The notes under the pieces were generated by a model. It had not been told where the DNA came from, searched no databases, and worked only from the letters and a program-made list of their open reading frames with translations. Both the position numbers and the translations under genes were made by a program. 64,000 nucleotides of DNA, taken from Streptomyces sp. DG2A-72. GTDB lineage: Bacteria; Actinomycetota; Actinomycetes; Streptomycetales; Streptomycetaceae. This document shows positions 1 through 8,126 of the stretch, piece by piece (position 1 is the stretch's first letter; every line of letters starts with the position of its first letter). Location: positions 3,000,001-3,064,000 of the forward strand of contig NZ_JASTLC010000001.1 of NCBI RefSeq assembly GCF_030499575.1, given 5' to 3'.

Positions 1-677
1 CCGCTCGCCGAGTAGATGAGGTAGGTCCGGCCGTTGCGCTGCAGGATCTCCGGGCCCTCGTTCACCGTACCGCCGGACCTCTCCCAGGAGTTGGTGGGAG
101 TGGAGATGGTGGAGAAGCCGGTGGCGAGGGTGTAGGGGTTGGACATGCGGGCGGCCACCAGGTTCTGGGTGCCTCCTCCGCTCGCGCTGCCGAACAAGTA
201 CAGGCTGCCGTTGATCGTGGCGACCGTCGCGTCCAGCATCCAGGCCGAGTTGAGCTGGTTGCGGTAGGTGTACGGGCCCATGGGGTCGGACCCTGCGCTC
301 TCCAGGACGTGAGTGCGTTGGGTCGGGTTGTAGTCGGAGACGTTCTGGCCGGCGACGTAGTACAGATACCAGCGGCCGTTGATGAAGTGGATCTCCGGCG
401 CCCAGATGTTGCAGCAGCGGTTCGGCGCGTCGCCCTTCCACACCTCCACGCTGGGCGCGGAAGCGAGCCCCGCCAGGGTCGTGGACTTGCGCATGGTGAT
501 GACGTCGGTCCAACTCGTCGCCACCATGTAGTAGTTGCCGTTGTGGTACGAGATCCAGGGGTCGGCGCCCTTCTGCGCCTTGACCGGATTGGTGAAGGAG
601 GCCGCGCTCGCGGAGGACTGTCCCAGCCCCAGCAGGATGACCAGCGCGGCCAGCAGGGTCAGTAGGCGACGGGCCAT
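1..677 (-). CDS. Secreted glycoside hydrolase family 43 protein (3' end beyond window)
   Basis: Only the first 225 codons are present; the gene runs off the left edge. It starts MARRLLTLLAALV with a signal peptide ending near SSASA, followed by a five-bladed-propeller GH43 start: the GADPWISY segment carries the Asp expected as general base, and an APEIHFINGRWYLYY segment is typical of extracellular arabinan or arabinoxylan enzymes. The ATG at 677 lies 19 bp inside the end of the upstream GH43 gene, so the two are translationally coupled. It probably cleaves arabinofuranosyl linkages outside the cell and shares the upstream promoter at 1677-1705. The exact substrate cannot be told from the fragment. 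Confidence 0.85.
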   Translation of the reverse strand, partial: MARRLLTLLAALVILLGLGQSSASAASFTNPVKAQKGADPWISYHNGNYYMVATSWTDVITMRKSTTLAGLASAPSVEVWKGDAPNRCCNIWAPEIHFINGRWYLYYVAGQNVSDYNPTQRTHVLESAGSDPMGPYTYRNQLNSAWMLDATVATINGSLYLFGSASGGGTQNLVAARMSNPYTLATGFSTISTPTNSWERSGGTVNEGPEILQRNGRTYLIYSAS

Positions 678-1627
678 CCGCTGCTCCAGTTCAGTAGGTT
701 GATGCCGAGTTTGGGCCTGCCGTTGTCCTGGCCGTCGTAGTAGTGGTAGACGATCAGGTCCCCGTCGGCATCGTTCATGATCGACTGCCCGCCGGGTCCG
801 ATGTACCGGCCGTGCGACTCCAGCACGGGCGTCCCACCGTTGTTCATCATCGCCACGCCGTTCTTGTCGTAGTACGGCCCGGTGACGCTGGTGGCACGGC
901 CGACCTTGACCTTGTACGTCGAACTGGTGCCGGCGCAGCAGGTGTCGTACGAGGCGAAGAGGTAGTAGTAGCTCCCCCGCTTGACGATGTAGGGCGCTTC
1001 GACGGCCTTGGTCCCGGTGGGGCGGGAGGCGAGCGAGTACCGAGTGGTGTTGCTCGACAGCTGCTTACCGGTGGACGGATTGACCTGGATCATCTTGATC
1101 CCCGTCCACCAACTGCCGAAGGACAGCCACCACTTGCCGTCGCTGTCGACGAAGAGGTTCGGGTCGATGGCGTTGTAGTCGCTGGACGAGCCGGAGGTGT
1201 AGACGGTCCCCTGGTCGCTCCAGCTGCCCGGCCGGCCGGTGCTGGAGGTGGCGAGCCCGATGGCCGAGGTGTTCGAGCCGAACTTCGAGACGGAGTAGTA
1301 CAGCAGGTACTTGCCACCGTGGTACGAGATGTCCGGCGCCCAGGCCTCCGGCACGGAGGAGTACGACGACCACCAACTCGGCCGCGACGAGAACGCGTCC
1401 GCGCCCGCACTGAAGGCGGTGCGGTTGCCGGACGTCTTGCTGGCGATGCCGCCGCCGGTGGCGTACAGCAGGTACTGGCCGGACGACGTGCGGATCATCG
1501 TCGGGTCGTGGGTGACGATGGAGCCGGTGACGGTACCGGGGTTGGGGTAGGCCGACGCGCTGGACGGGATGAGGGCCAGCAGGGCGGCGGCGGGGAGGGC
1601 GAGAAGGGCGGTTTTGGTGCGGCTCAC
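659..1627 (-). CDS. Secreted GH43 endo-arabinanase-type enzyme
   Basis: 322 aa. The GTG at 1627 is chosen because AGGAG sits 7 nt upstream and a Sec signal peptide (hydrophobic core, cleavage near PSSASA) follows at once; an ATG at 1657 would add residues lacking that support. GH43 landmarks are Asp41 in VTHDPTMI, the AIDPNLF Asp near residue 152 and the VEAPYIV Glu near 209, the expected base, pKa modulator and acid. Sequence style fits arabinan endo-1,5-alpha-L-arabinosidase, and it closely resembles the GH43 at 11756-12727. It overlaps the next GH43 by 19 bp. Its promoter is almost the same as that of the arabino-oligosaccharide transporter operon. Confidence 0.88.
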   Translation of the reverse strand: MSRTKTALLALPAAALLALIPSSASAYPNPGTVTGSIVTHDPTMIRTSSGQYLLYATGGGIASKTSGNRTAFSAGADAFSSRPSWWSSYSSVPEAWAPDISYHGGKYLLYYSVSKFGSNTSAIGLATSSTGRPGSWSDQGTVYTSGSSSDYNAIDPNLFVDSDGKWWLSFGSWWTGIKMIQVNPSTGKQLSSNTTRYSLASRPTGTKAVEAPYIVKRGSYYYLFASYDTCCAGTSSTYKVKVGRATSVTGPYYDKNGVAMMNNGGTPVLESHGRYIGPGGQSIMNDADGDLIVYHYYDGQDNGRPKLGINLLNWSSGWPVAY

Positions 1628-1676
1628 GTGAACGCTCCTGTTCTGCATCTCGAACAACGATCGTCACTTCGGACGG

Positions 1677-1705
1677 ACCGTAGAATCGAATCACTTGCGC
1701 GTCAA
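1677..1705 (-). promoter_or_regulatory. Promoter of the GH43 pair, shared with the transporter operon
   Basis: Reading the minus strand: -35 TTGACG (1705-1700), a 17-nt spacer, -10 TACGGT (1682-1677). The -35, -10 and most flanking bases down to the ribosome-binding site match the region 15872-15953 upstream of the solute-binding protein. The spacer holds GCAAGTGATTCGAT, a weak version of the GCAAGCGCTTCGAT palindrome in the other copy. The promoter overlaps the 3' end of the ATP-binding protein gene. Confidence 0.7.
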
Positions 1706-2211
1706 TGACCCGCGCACGTCGCAGAAGTCGACGACCCACGCCCACCGAAACGGGCCAGCCATCCCGGCAGGTCCACCTCCGCAAGGACGGTCTTGCCGGG
1801 AGGGTCCCGGTCCAGCACCTCCCACCGGTCGGCCAGCGCCTCGACGAGGACGAGTCCGCGGCCGTGTTCACCGAGGAGACACGGAGGCGGTACGTCGCCC
1901 GGCTTCGGGAGGCCGGGTTCGGTACGGGTGTCACTGACCTCGACCCGGATGCTCCCCGTCGGCAGCGACAGCCGCAGCTCGAAGTCCCGCCCGGGGACCC
2001 GGCCGTGGGTCACCGCGTTGGCCGCCAGTTCGGCGACGATCACAGCGACCGCCTCCGAGGCGTCACTGCCGTACGGGATGCCCCAGGTGTGGAGCTGGTT
2101 CAGGGCGAGGTGCCGGGCGAGACGGGCGCCGCGTGGGGTGGCACTGAGGCGCAGGGTGAACGTACGTACGGTAACCGGGGGTTGGGGGGTGAGCGGTGCG
2201 TGCATGCTCAA
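1702..2211 (-). CDS. RsbW-type ATP-binding (anti-sigma-like) protein
   Basis: 169 aa with a GHKL ATPase fold. The N box is VAELAANAVTHG near residue 70, where Glu-Leu-x-x-Asn binds Mg-ATP, and the glycine-rich box is GEHGRGLVLVEAL near residue 115. In Streptomyces such stand-alone ATPases pair with an XRE regulator and a DUF397 protein, as in the whiJ/abaA-type loci, and that set lies divergently just to the right. The general role is switching of developmental or stress transcription through protein-protein contacts; the specific partner is not known. Its 3' end overlaps the promoter of the GH43 genes. Confidence 0.85.
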   Translation of the reverse strand: MSMHAPLTPQPPVTVRTFTLRLSATPRGARLARHLALNQLHTWGIPYGSDASEAVAVIVAELAANAVTHGRVPGRDFELRLSLPTGSIRVEVSDTRTEPGLPKPGDVPPPCLLGEHGRGLVLVEALADRWEVLDRDPPGKTVLAEVDLPGWLARFGGRGSSTSATCAGH

Positions 2212-2333
2212 TCTGGCGGTCCTGCGGGGCAGTTCACCAGGCCGGCGGCGCGTACGGTGCGGGAGCGTACGCGGTTACGGGCTGGACAGTACGCGTGACC
2301 GACCGTGACCATGTGCGCGGGAGGTGACCGACA

Positions 2334-3164
2334 GTGGTCGATGCGGTGGGTGGCGGTGAGCCGGAGGCGTCGGACAGTCTGCGGACGTTCGGGGCGGTGG
2401 TGCAGGCGTTGCGGGAGCATGCGGGGCTGAGCCGGGAGGAGTTCGGGGAGCGGGTGGGGCTGTCCAAACACACCGTGGCTTCGGTGGAGTTGGGGCGGCG
2501 GATGCCGGATCCGGAGTTCGCGGAGCGGTCGGAGCCGGTGCTCGGCAATACGGGGGCCGTGCGGAACGCGGCCAAGCATTTGGCTCCGCAGCCGGGGTTG
2601 GCGGCGTGGTTTCGGCGGTGGGCGCGACTGGAGACGACCGCGATCACACTGTGCACGTACGAATCCCGGATGGTTCCCGGTCTACTGCAGACGAAGGACT
2701 ACGTGCAGGCATTGGCCGCCGACCAGTTGCCGCCGCTGGACGACTCGCAGATTGAGGAACGGTGGGCAGCACGGGCGGAGCGACAGCGACTGTTGCGGGA
2801 GCGGCCGAACACGGCGTTCAGCTTCATCCTCGAAGAGCACCTGTTCCTTCGACGCACCGGCGGGGTGGACGTGACGCGCGCGCTCATCGATCACGTACAG
2901 GAGATCGCCCAGCTGCGGAACGTCGAGATCCAGATCATGCCCCTCGTGCAGGAGTCGCACGCCGGGCTTCAGGGCCCCATGCGGCTTCTGGAAACCCCGG
3001 ACAACCAGTGGTTCGCCTACTGCGAGGGGCAGGAGAGCGGGCAGTTGATCTCCGACCGGAAACTGGTCAGCGTGCTCCAGAGCCGGTATGCCAGGATGCG
3101 TTCACAGGCTCTCACCCCGAAGGACTCCATGAGCCTGTTGCAGCGGATGCGAGGAGACCTATGA
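2334..3164 (+). CDS. XRE-family regulator with DUF5753 ligand/partner domain
   Basis: 276 aa. GTG start with GGAGG 9 nt upstream. Residues 15-75 are a helix-turn-helix (ALREHAGLSREEFGERVGLS), and the rest is the DUF5753 region marked by ITLCTYESRMVPGLLQT and the C-terminal LISDRKLV/YARMRSQAL block. It is divergent from the ATP-binding gene and overlaps the DUF397 gene by ATGA. In the whiJ-type loci of Streptomyces the XRE protein binds DNA and the DUF397 partner modulates it. The target is probably local. There is no sign of damage. Confidence 0.9.
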   Translation: MVDAVGGGEPEASDSLRTFGAVVQALREHAGLSREEFGERVGLSKHTVASVELGRRMPDPEFAERSEPVLGNTGAVRNAAKHLAPQPGLAAWFRRWARLETTAITLCTYESRMVPGLLQTKDYVQALAADQLPPLDDSQIEERWAARAERQRLLRERPNTAFSFILEEHLFLRRTGGVDVTRALIDHVQEIAQLRNVEIQIMPLVQESHAGLQGPMRLLETPDNQWFAYCEGQESGQLISDRKLVSVLQSRYARMRSQALTPKDSMSLLQRMRGDL

Positions 3165-3412
3165 GCACGTCCGAGATGACCTGGTTCAAGAGCAGTTACA
3201 GCAGCGCATCCGGCGACGATTGCCTCGAAGTAGCCCTCTCCTGGCACAAGTCCAGCTACAGCAGCGGCGGCGACGGCGACTGCGTCGAGGTCGCCCTCAC
3301 CCCCGCCACCATCCACGTACGCGACTCGAAGAACAATCGCGGCCCGCAACTCACCCTCTCCCCCACCACCTGGACGGAGTTCATCGCGCACGTGGCTGGC
3401 CGTGGCCGGTGA
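3161..3412 (+). CDS. DUF397 protein with duplicated N-terminal module
   Basis: 83 aa, starting inside the last codons of the XRE gene (ATGA). DUF397 proteins usually open with one W-x-K-S-S-Y-S motif. Here it occurs twice, WFKSSYSSASGDDCLEVA then WHKSSYSSGGDGDCVEVA, before the standard VRDSKNNRGPQLTLSPTTW ending, so the N-terminal module has been tandemly duplicated. DUF397 proteins are small partners of the adjacent XRE regulator in WhiJ-like systems. The expected role is a regulator-binding or anti-regulator protein. Confidence 0.88.
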   Translation: MSTSEMTWFKSSYSSASGDDCLEVALSWHKSSYSSGGDGDCVEVALTPATIHVRDSKNNRGPQLTLSPTTWTEFIAHVAGRGR

Positions 3413-3583
3413 GATCCCCGCGTCGTGGGCGAGTTCGGTCGTCGTCACGCCATGGTCCGCGACCGAGTCGAAGCGGGTGAGGACGCGTCCCCACCAAGGG
3501 GCCAGCGCGGTGGCTAAGTACTGCCGTAACACACGCGCGAGGTGGGCGACCGTCTCCTGGTCACCGTCGGCCAGCGGCCTCAC
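3392..3583 (-). pseudogene. Remnant of an ArsR-type winged-helix regulator
   Basis: On the minus strand a readable frame begins MRPLADGDQETVAHLARVL and continues through LAPWWGRVLTRFDSV, then jumps to GVTTTELAHDAGISPATASH, which looks like a winged-helix recognition region. In ArsR regulators with a DUF5937-type N-terminus these two parts are normally well separated, so a middle section seems to be deleted. The frame then runs antisense into DUF397. I read it as a decayed gene. It could also be chance similarity. Confidence 0.35.
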
Positions 3584-4001
3584 CCAGCGCAGTCGGCGGC
3601 CGGCGGCCGGCGCGGGACAGTTTCATGAGGGTCTTCCTTCCCCGTTGGGTGCGTACGCGACGTCGTACCGCGTACACGGACCAGCCTGTGCCCCATGAGC
3701 CCGCAGCCGCACACCGCTTAGACCTGGATCGAATCGAAACGGCATGTCCGGCAAGCAACTTGACGAACACTCACCCCATGGACCCCACAGATCGCTCCCG
3801 AGTCAATGGTCCGCGCAGCACCGGTGGTCTGCGCACGTCTCCCGAGCCGGGACTTGACGGGTACCGGAGGTACCCCGTTCGTGCACCGCACTGTGCCCTC
3901 AAGCTTCTTGCCCTGCTCGATCGGGCCGCGTAGGAACGGTCCAGAGGGATGTCTCGGCCGAGTTGCCGGGACTCAGCGGGAGCCAGGAGGGATGCGCAAC
4001 C
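3584..4001. other. Intergenic stretch before the DUF4157 gene
   Basis: No convincing gene is visible. The open frames here lack ribosome-binding sites and known motifs. It presumably holds the promoter of the DUF4157 gene, but I could not pick out a clear -35/-10 pair. Confidence 0.5.
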
Positions 4002-6137
4002 ATGCAGGCCCACGATCACGACGTGACGAGGGGCGCGGAGCGAGCCCGTACGGCAGCTCCACCCGCCAAGAGCCCGCTCCCGCAGAGCCAGAACTCGCCC
4101 GCCGTCGGCGGAATGCCCCCGGCTCCACTGCTCGCCCTGCAGCGCACGGTCGGCAACGCCGCCGTCTCCCGCATGGTGGAGCAGGAGCGGCACGAGCACG
4201 GTCCTGACTGCGGGCACGAGCAGGCGGAGCCGGTGCAGCGCCGCCACCGGCCGGCGGAGCCGGTGCAGGGCCGTTCCGCGGTGCACGATGTGCTCGGCGT
4301 TGGGGGCCGGCCGTTCGGCGGGCCGCTCAAGCAGGAGATGGAGGCGCGGCTGGGCGCCGACTTCTCCGACGTCCGGCTCCACACCGACGCCGCGGCCAAG
4401 GCCTCGGCCGCCGAGATCGGCGCTCGTGCCTACACCTCGGGCAACCACGTGGTGCTCGGCGCGGGCGGCGCCGACAAGCACACGCTGGCCCATGAGCTGA
4501 CCCACGTCATCCAGCAACGCAGCGGCCCCGTCGCCGGGTCCGACAACGGTGCGGGGCTCAAGGTCTCCGATCCGCACGACCGGTTCGAGCGTGCCGCCGA
4601 GGCCAACGCCCACGCCGTGCTGAACCGGCCGATGCCCACGGCGTCCTCCGACGCCGGAGCCCACGAGGGTGACCGCTCGGTGCAGCGCGCCGAGAAGGCC
4701 GGGACCGTTCAGCGCACGCCGGACGGAACGACGCCGCCCACGAGCCAGAACCCCGGTAACCCCGCCCCGCCCGCAATCAGCCAGGAGCAGTTCCTCGCCG
4801 TTATGGCGGGTGTGAAGGACCACATCGCGAACAGGTACATCGAGGACCACGTTCCGGACCTCAGGGACTGGGCCACCGGCGCGAACGACGCGGAGGCCTA
4901 TCGCACGATGACCGACAAGGGCTCCTTCTGGACGCGTTCGCGGAACCACGAACCCACCACCACAGGGGGCCGGGCCTTCGTCGCCTCGAGGTCACAGACG
5001 AACACGGACGACATGGCCATCGAGCGCGGCCCGAACAGCGCGGACTGGCAAACGGAGGTGGAGCAGAAGTTGGTGGCGGCACTCAACGAGAGGGTCCTCC
5101 ACCACTACACCTCCGAGGGGCGCATCAACACGATCTTCGAGAACGGCGAGCCCGGCGAGATGAAGTCGAAGCAGAAGCTCGTCAAGGACGACCCGTCGAA
5201 GGCGAACGCCCACAACACCGGGGAGTTCGACGAGCAGGAGCTGGCGAACGACGGATTCGTGTTCTTCTTCATCGGCAAGAAGAACGCGGCGTTTCGCAAC
5301 ACCCGATTCTCCGAGGGTTCCGGCCGTCCGGCGCGCATCGAAGTGCCGATCGACGGCCTGGTCAAGAGCGGCTGGATCATGATGAACGACTTCCTGGATC
5401 AGGAGTACCCGACGCTGCGCTCCGACGCGGAGGGGAACCTCCTGTCGTACAAGCGGGACGACCTCCATCCCCAGGACCCGAAGTTCAACTCCCCCGAGGG
5501 AAAGATGATGGAGGCCATGGCGTCGATCCGGGGGATCTGGACGCAGGTCCCCCACCTCGACGTGCTCGCGAAGAACATCGCAACGTTCCTCTCGCAGTCG
5601 TTCGCAAACGGCGCGGGGTCGGTCGGGCCCCAGCAGACCCAGGCGATCATGGATCTCGCCAAGGTGCGCAAGTGGGTCGACGACGCGTTCAAAAACAGGG
5701 GGCTCGACGGCGAGTACCGCGGACTCGTGAACGAACTCGAGAGCCAGTTCGCGAAAAGCGTCAAGTTCGACACCCAGGTCCGGCGCTTCGATCCGGACAG
5801 CGAGCTCATCGGCGGTCAGATGCGCTACATGGAGGGCACCCCGGGCGCGAAGAGCCCGGAGGCGAAGCTCACGCCGGGTGCCGTCGCCCGGTACAAGGAG
5901 CATCTGCGCGGCAACATCCTGGCCGGACCGCACATCATTCCCGGCCTCGCCTCCCGCGGCGTCCTCGAGATCACCCGTATCGAAGGACAGGGCGGCCACG
6001 ATGCGCTGGTCAGGAAGATGAAGGCGATGTTGGGTGACGATCTGGTCGACATGCTCCTCAAGGACTTCATCCGGCCGCAGGCCATGATGCCCTGGTCGGT
6101 GGCCATCACCAGGGGCGATGTCACGTACAAGAGCTGA
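4002..6137 (+). CDS. DUF4157 (eCIS-associated) protein with large C-terminal effector-like domain
   Basis: 711 aa. ATG at 4002 with AGGAGG 11 nt upstream. Residues about 30-60 hold the LLALQRTVGNAAVSRMV segment common in proteins linked to extracellular contractile injection systems (eCIS). Residues about 95-215 are DUF4157, with TLAHELTHVIQQ near residue 165, a zincin-like HExxH-type motif. A Pro/Thr-rich linker follows. The C-terminal 450 residues are unassigned; LHHYTSEGRINTIFENGE near residue 366 resembles the HYTS start seen in several ADP-ribosyltransferase-like toxins. The inference is an eCIS cargo or toxin. No eCIS structural gene lies in this window. An alternative is a conserved DUF4157 protein with an unrelated function. 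Confidence 0.82.
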   Translation: MQAHDHDVTRGAERARTAAPPAKSPLPQSQNSPAVGGMPPAPLLALQRTVGNAAVSRMVEQERHEHGPDCGHEQAEPVQRRHRPAEPVQGRSAVHDVLGVGGRPFGGPLKQEMEARLGADFSDVRLHTDAAAKASAAEIGARAYTSGNHVVLGAGGADKHTLAHELTHVIQQRSGPVAGSDNGAGLKVSDPHDRFERAAEANAHAVLNRPMPTASSDAGAHEGDRSVQRAEKAGTVQRTPDGTTPPTSQNPGNPAPPAISQEQFLAVMAGVKDHIANRYIEDHVPDLRDWATGANDAEAYRTMTDKGSFWTRSRNHEPTTTGGRAFVASRSQTNTDDMAIERGPNSADWQTEVEQKLVAALNERVLHHYTSEGRINTIFENGEPGEMKSKQKLVKDDPSKANAHNTGEFDEQELANDGFVFFFIGKKNAAFRNTRFSEGSGRPARIEVPIDGLVKSGWIMMNDFLDQEYPTLRSDAEGNLLSYKRDDLHPQDPKFNSPEGKMMEAMASIRGIWTQVPHLDVLAKNIATFLSQSFANGAGSVGPQQTQAIMDLAKVRKWVDDAFKNRGLDGEYRGLVNELESQFAKSVKFDTQVRRFDPDSELIGGQMRYMEGTPGAKSPEAKLTPGAVARYKEHLRGNILAGPHIIPGLASRGVLEITRIEGQGGHDALVRKMKAMLGDDLVDMLLKDFIRPQAMMPWSVAITRGDVTYKS

Positions 6138-6149
6138 GAGCCCCACCGG

Positions 6150-6184
6150 GCGGGCGGCCCCAGCGGTCACTTGGGGCCGCCCGC
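6150..6184. terminator. Bidirectional hairpin between convergent genes
   Basis: A perfect 13-bp stem, GCGGGCGGCCCCA (6150-6162) and its complement (6172-6184), with a 9-nt loop lies between the stop of the DUF4157 gene and the stop of the convergent DUF4360 gene. It would end transcription from both sides. Confidence 0.75.
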
Positions 6185-6188
6185 AAGG

Positions 6189-6845
6189 TCACTTACCCGG
6201 GCACTCCTTCCAGGCCAAGTGGTAGGTCGTGCTGATGTCGCCGTCGGTCGAGTCCATCGTCATGAAGCTGGAGCTGCCCGGTGTCGACGTCCCCGCGCTC
6301 ACGCGCAGCTCCGTGTTGATGTTGAAGTTGCGCTCGACACCGCAGGGCGACCAGACGATCTGGGCGTACTCCGTCTCGTCCGTGGCCTGCCAGTTGTCGT
6401 TGTACAGGCCGCTGAAGGTGTGGGTCTTGGACGTCGTGTTCGACGAGCCCTGGAAGTAGTACGAGGCCTTCTGCATGCCGGTCGCGCCGCGCTGGAGCGA
6501 GGCGAAGCCCCGGTAGTCCGCGCTGGCGATGCCGTAGGTGAAGCCGCCGGGGACGTGGACGATCAGGTTGAGCTGGCAGTTCTTGCGGAATGCCGTGGGG
6601 TCGGCGTTGCCGCCGACCTTGGCGAGGTAGTCGCTGTAGGTGACGGTGAAGGCGGTGTTGTCCGCGGAGACGGCCACCGCGGCCGTGCCCAGCGGGCAGC
6701 CCGAGCCGTTCACGGTGGCGACCTTGATGACGACCTTGTCCGTGGGCGGGTCGTCGAAGGAGGCGGACTGGGTCGCGTGCGCGGGGAGTGTGGCCGTGAG
6801 GAGAGCGGCCAGCGCGCCGCCGCTCAGCAGGAGTCCACGAGACAT
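6189..6845 (-). CDS. Secreted DUF4360 protein
   Basis: 218 aa. Signal peptide MSRGLLLSGGALAALLTATLPAHA, then a compact domain with VNGSGCPLGTAAVAVSADN near residue 45, FRKNCQLNLIVHVPGGF and a C-terminal TYHLAWKECP. Four spaced Cys could form two disulfides. This pattern fits DUF4360, a family of secreted actinobacterial and fungal proteins without a known reaction. It stands alone: it converges on the DUF4157 gene and has its own upstream region. There is no evidence for a catalytic site. Confidence 0.85.
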   Translation of the reverse strand: MSRGLLLSGGALAALLTATLPAHATQSASFDDPPTDKVVIKVATVNGSGCPLGTAAVAVSADNTAFTVTYSDYLAKVGGNADPTAFRKNCQLNLIVHVPGGFTYGIASADYRGFASLQRGATGMQKASYYFQGSSNTTSKTHTFSGLYNDNWQATDETEYAQIVWSPCGVERNFNINTELRVSAGTSTPGSSSFMTMDSTDGDISTTYHLAWKECPGK

Positions 6846-7011
6846 GGTCTCTCCAAAGAGTTGGGGGGTGGCTGTGTGCCTCCAGCCTTCGTTGATTCTT
6901 GAAGAAACTGTGAGGTTTCTGTGAAGGCGAGAGGCGTTCGCATCGTACGCGCCGCATGCACGGCCGTCAGGGGCGAACTCCGGCCATTTACAACCCAGTT
7001 GAGCGAGCAGT

Positions 7012-7932
7012 CTAGGGACTGACCGGCTGCGGCTGCGACTCCGCCTCGGCCTGCTCGGTCTCCGCCGCCTTCTCCTGGCGGTACGCGCGGATCGAGTAGG
7101 CCAGGGCCGCGGCCCACACCGCGTACAGGGCGACGTACAGAGAAGTGCTCAGTCCGCGCGACGCGCCGATCCAGTCGCTCTTCAGCAGCGTACGGACGTT
7201 GGTCACGATGATCACGCCGCCCACCGCCGAGCCCAGGATCCGCGGCGGGACCAGGCGCACGAGCCACGCGGCGATCGGCGCGGCGACCAGGCCGCCGATC
7301 AGGAAGGCCGCCACCCACACGAAGTCGATGCCCTGTGAGCCGAGCGAGAAGAGGAAGCCGAGGCTCGCGGCTACCGCGACCAGGAACTCGCTGGTGTCGA
7401 TCGAGCCGATGACCTTGCGGGGTTCCATTCGGCCGCTCGCCAGCAGGGCGGGCGTACCGACCGGGCCCCAGCCACCTCCGCCGGTCGCGTCCAGGAACCC
7501 GGCGACCAGGCCGAGCGGGGTGAGGAAACGCCTGCGCAGTGGCTTGCCCAGCTGGCCCTTCGGCACGCCGCGGAAGGTGAACCGGGACATGACGTACAGG
7601 CCGAGCCCGAGCAGGATCAGGGACATCACCGGCTCGGCGACCTCGGTCGAGAGCTTCGACAACACCGTCGCGCCCAGGAAGGCACCAACTGCCCCCGGCA
7701 CACCGATCTTCGCGACGACCTTCCAGTCCACGTTCCCGAACCGCCAGTGCGAGGCGCCCGACATCAGCGTCGTACCGATCTCGGCGAGGTGGACGGTGGC
7801 GGAGGCCGCGGCCGGGTTGGTGCCCATGGCGAGCAGCAGGGTGGTGGAGGTGACGCCGTAGGCCATGCCGAGGCTGCCGTCCACGAGTTGGGCTCCGAGG
7901 CCCGCGAGGGCGAGCAATATCAGCGTGCGCAT
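7012..7932 (-). CDS. TauE/SafE-family sulfite/organosulfonate exporter
   Basis: 306 aa. Membrane protein with about eight helices; the N-terminus LILLALAGLGAQLVDGSLGMAYG carries the TauE/SafE signature. A Gly-rich region GFLDATGGGGWGPVGTPALL near residue 145 is the family's second conserved loop, and the C-terminal tail is hydrophilic and Glu-rich. The family exports sulfite or sulfoacetate-like anions, or moves sulfur compounds. A CCTACC/GGTAGG palindrome lies 32 bp upstream of the ATG, so the gene is probably controlled by sulfur status. Confidence 0.88.
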   Translation of the reverse strand: MRTLILLALAGLGAQLVDGSLGMAYGVTSTTLLLAMGTNPAAASATVHLAEIGTTLMSGASHWRFGNVDWKVVAKIGVPGAVGAFLGATVLSKLSTEVAEPVMSLILLGLGLYVMSRFTFRGVPKGQLGKPLRRRFLTPLGLVAGFLDATGGGGWGPVGTPALLASGRMEPRKVIGSIDTSEFLVAVAASLGFLFSLGSQGIDFVWVAAFLIGGLVAAPIAAWLVRLVPPRILGSAVGGVIIVTNVRTLLKSDWIGASRGLSTSLYVALYAVWAAALAYSIRAYRQEKAAETEQAEAESQPQPVSP

Positions 7933-7963
7933 GCGGTCGCTCCGTCCCGTCTTCCCGAGGATT

Positions 7964-7980
7964 CCTACCGGGTTGGTAGG
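7964..7980. promoter_or_regulatory. CCTACC-N5-GGTAGG palindrome upstream of the TauE/SafE gene
   Basis: A perfect 6-bp inverted repeat with a 5-bp centre lies 32 bp before the ATG at 7932, at a position expected for an operator. The binding protein is unknown. An Rrf2-family regulator is encoded at 9675-10133 and is a possible candidate, because some Rrf2 proteins (CymR) govern sulfur metabolism. That link is inference. Confidence 0.45.
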
Positions 7981-8070
7981 GATAGACAGGAGGGGATGCT
8001 AGGGCATCAAGCTGAGGAGAAGCTGAGAGCCTCTGGGCTTGTTCCCGTGCCGCACTGCGCCCAAGGAAAA

Positions 8071-8098
8071 CGCCCGGCTGGGAAAGCCCAGCCGGGCG
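8071..8098 (-). terminator. Rho-independent terminator of the beta-propeller gene
   Basis: A 12-bp perfect stem (CGCCCGGCTGGG and its complement) with a 4-nt loop is followed on the minus strand by TTTTCC. It sits 28 bp past the stop of the minus-strand gene at 8127. Confidence 0.85.
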
Positions 8099-8126
8099 CC
8101 GGTGCCTGGCCCGCCCAGGAGCGGGT

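Noticed and set aside
743..1708. Long open frame on the plus strand opposite the GH43 gene
   Set aside because: It is the antisense of a clear GH43 protein, has no family motif and is typical of high-GC shadow frames.
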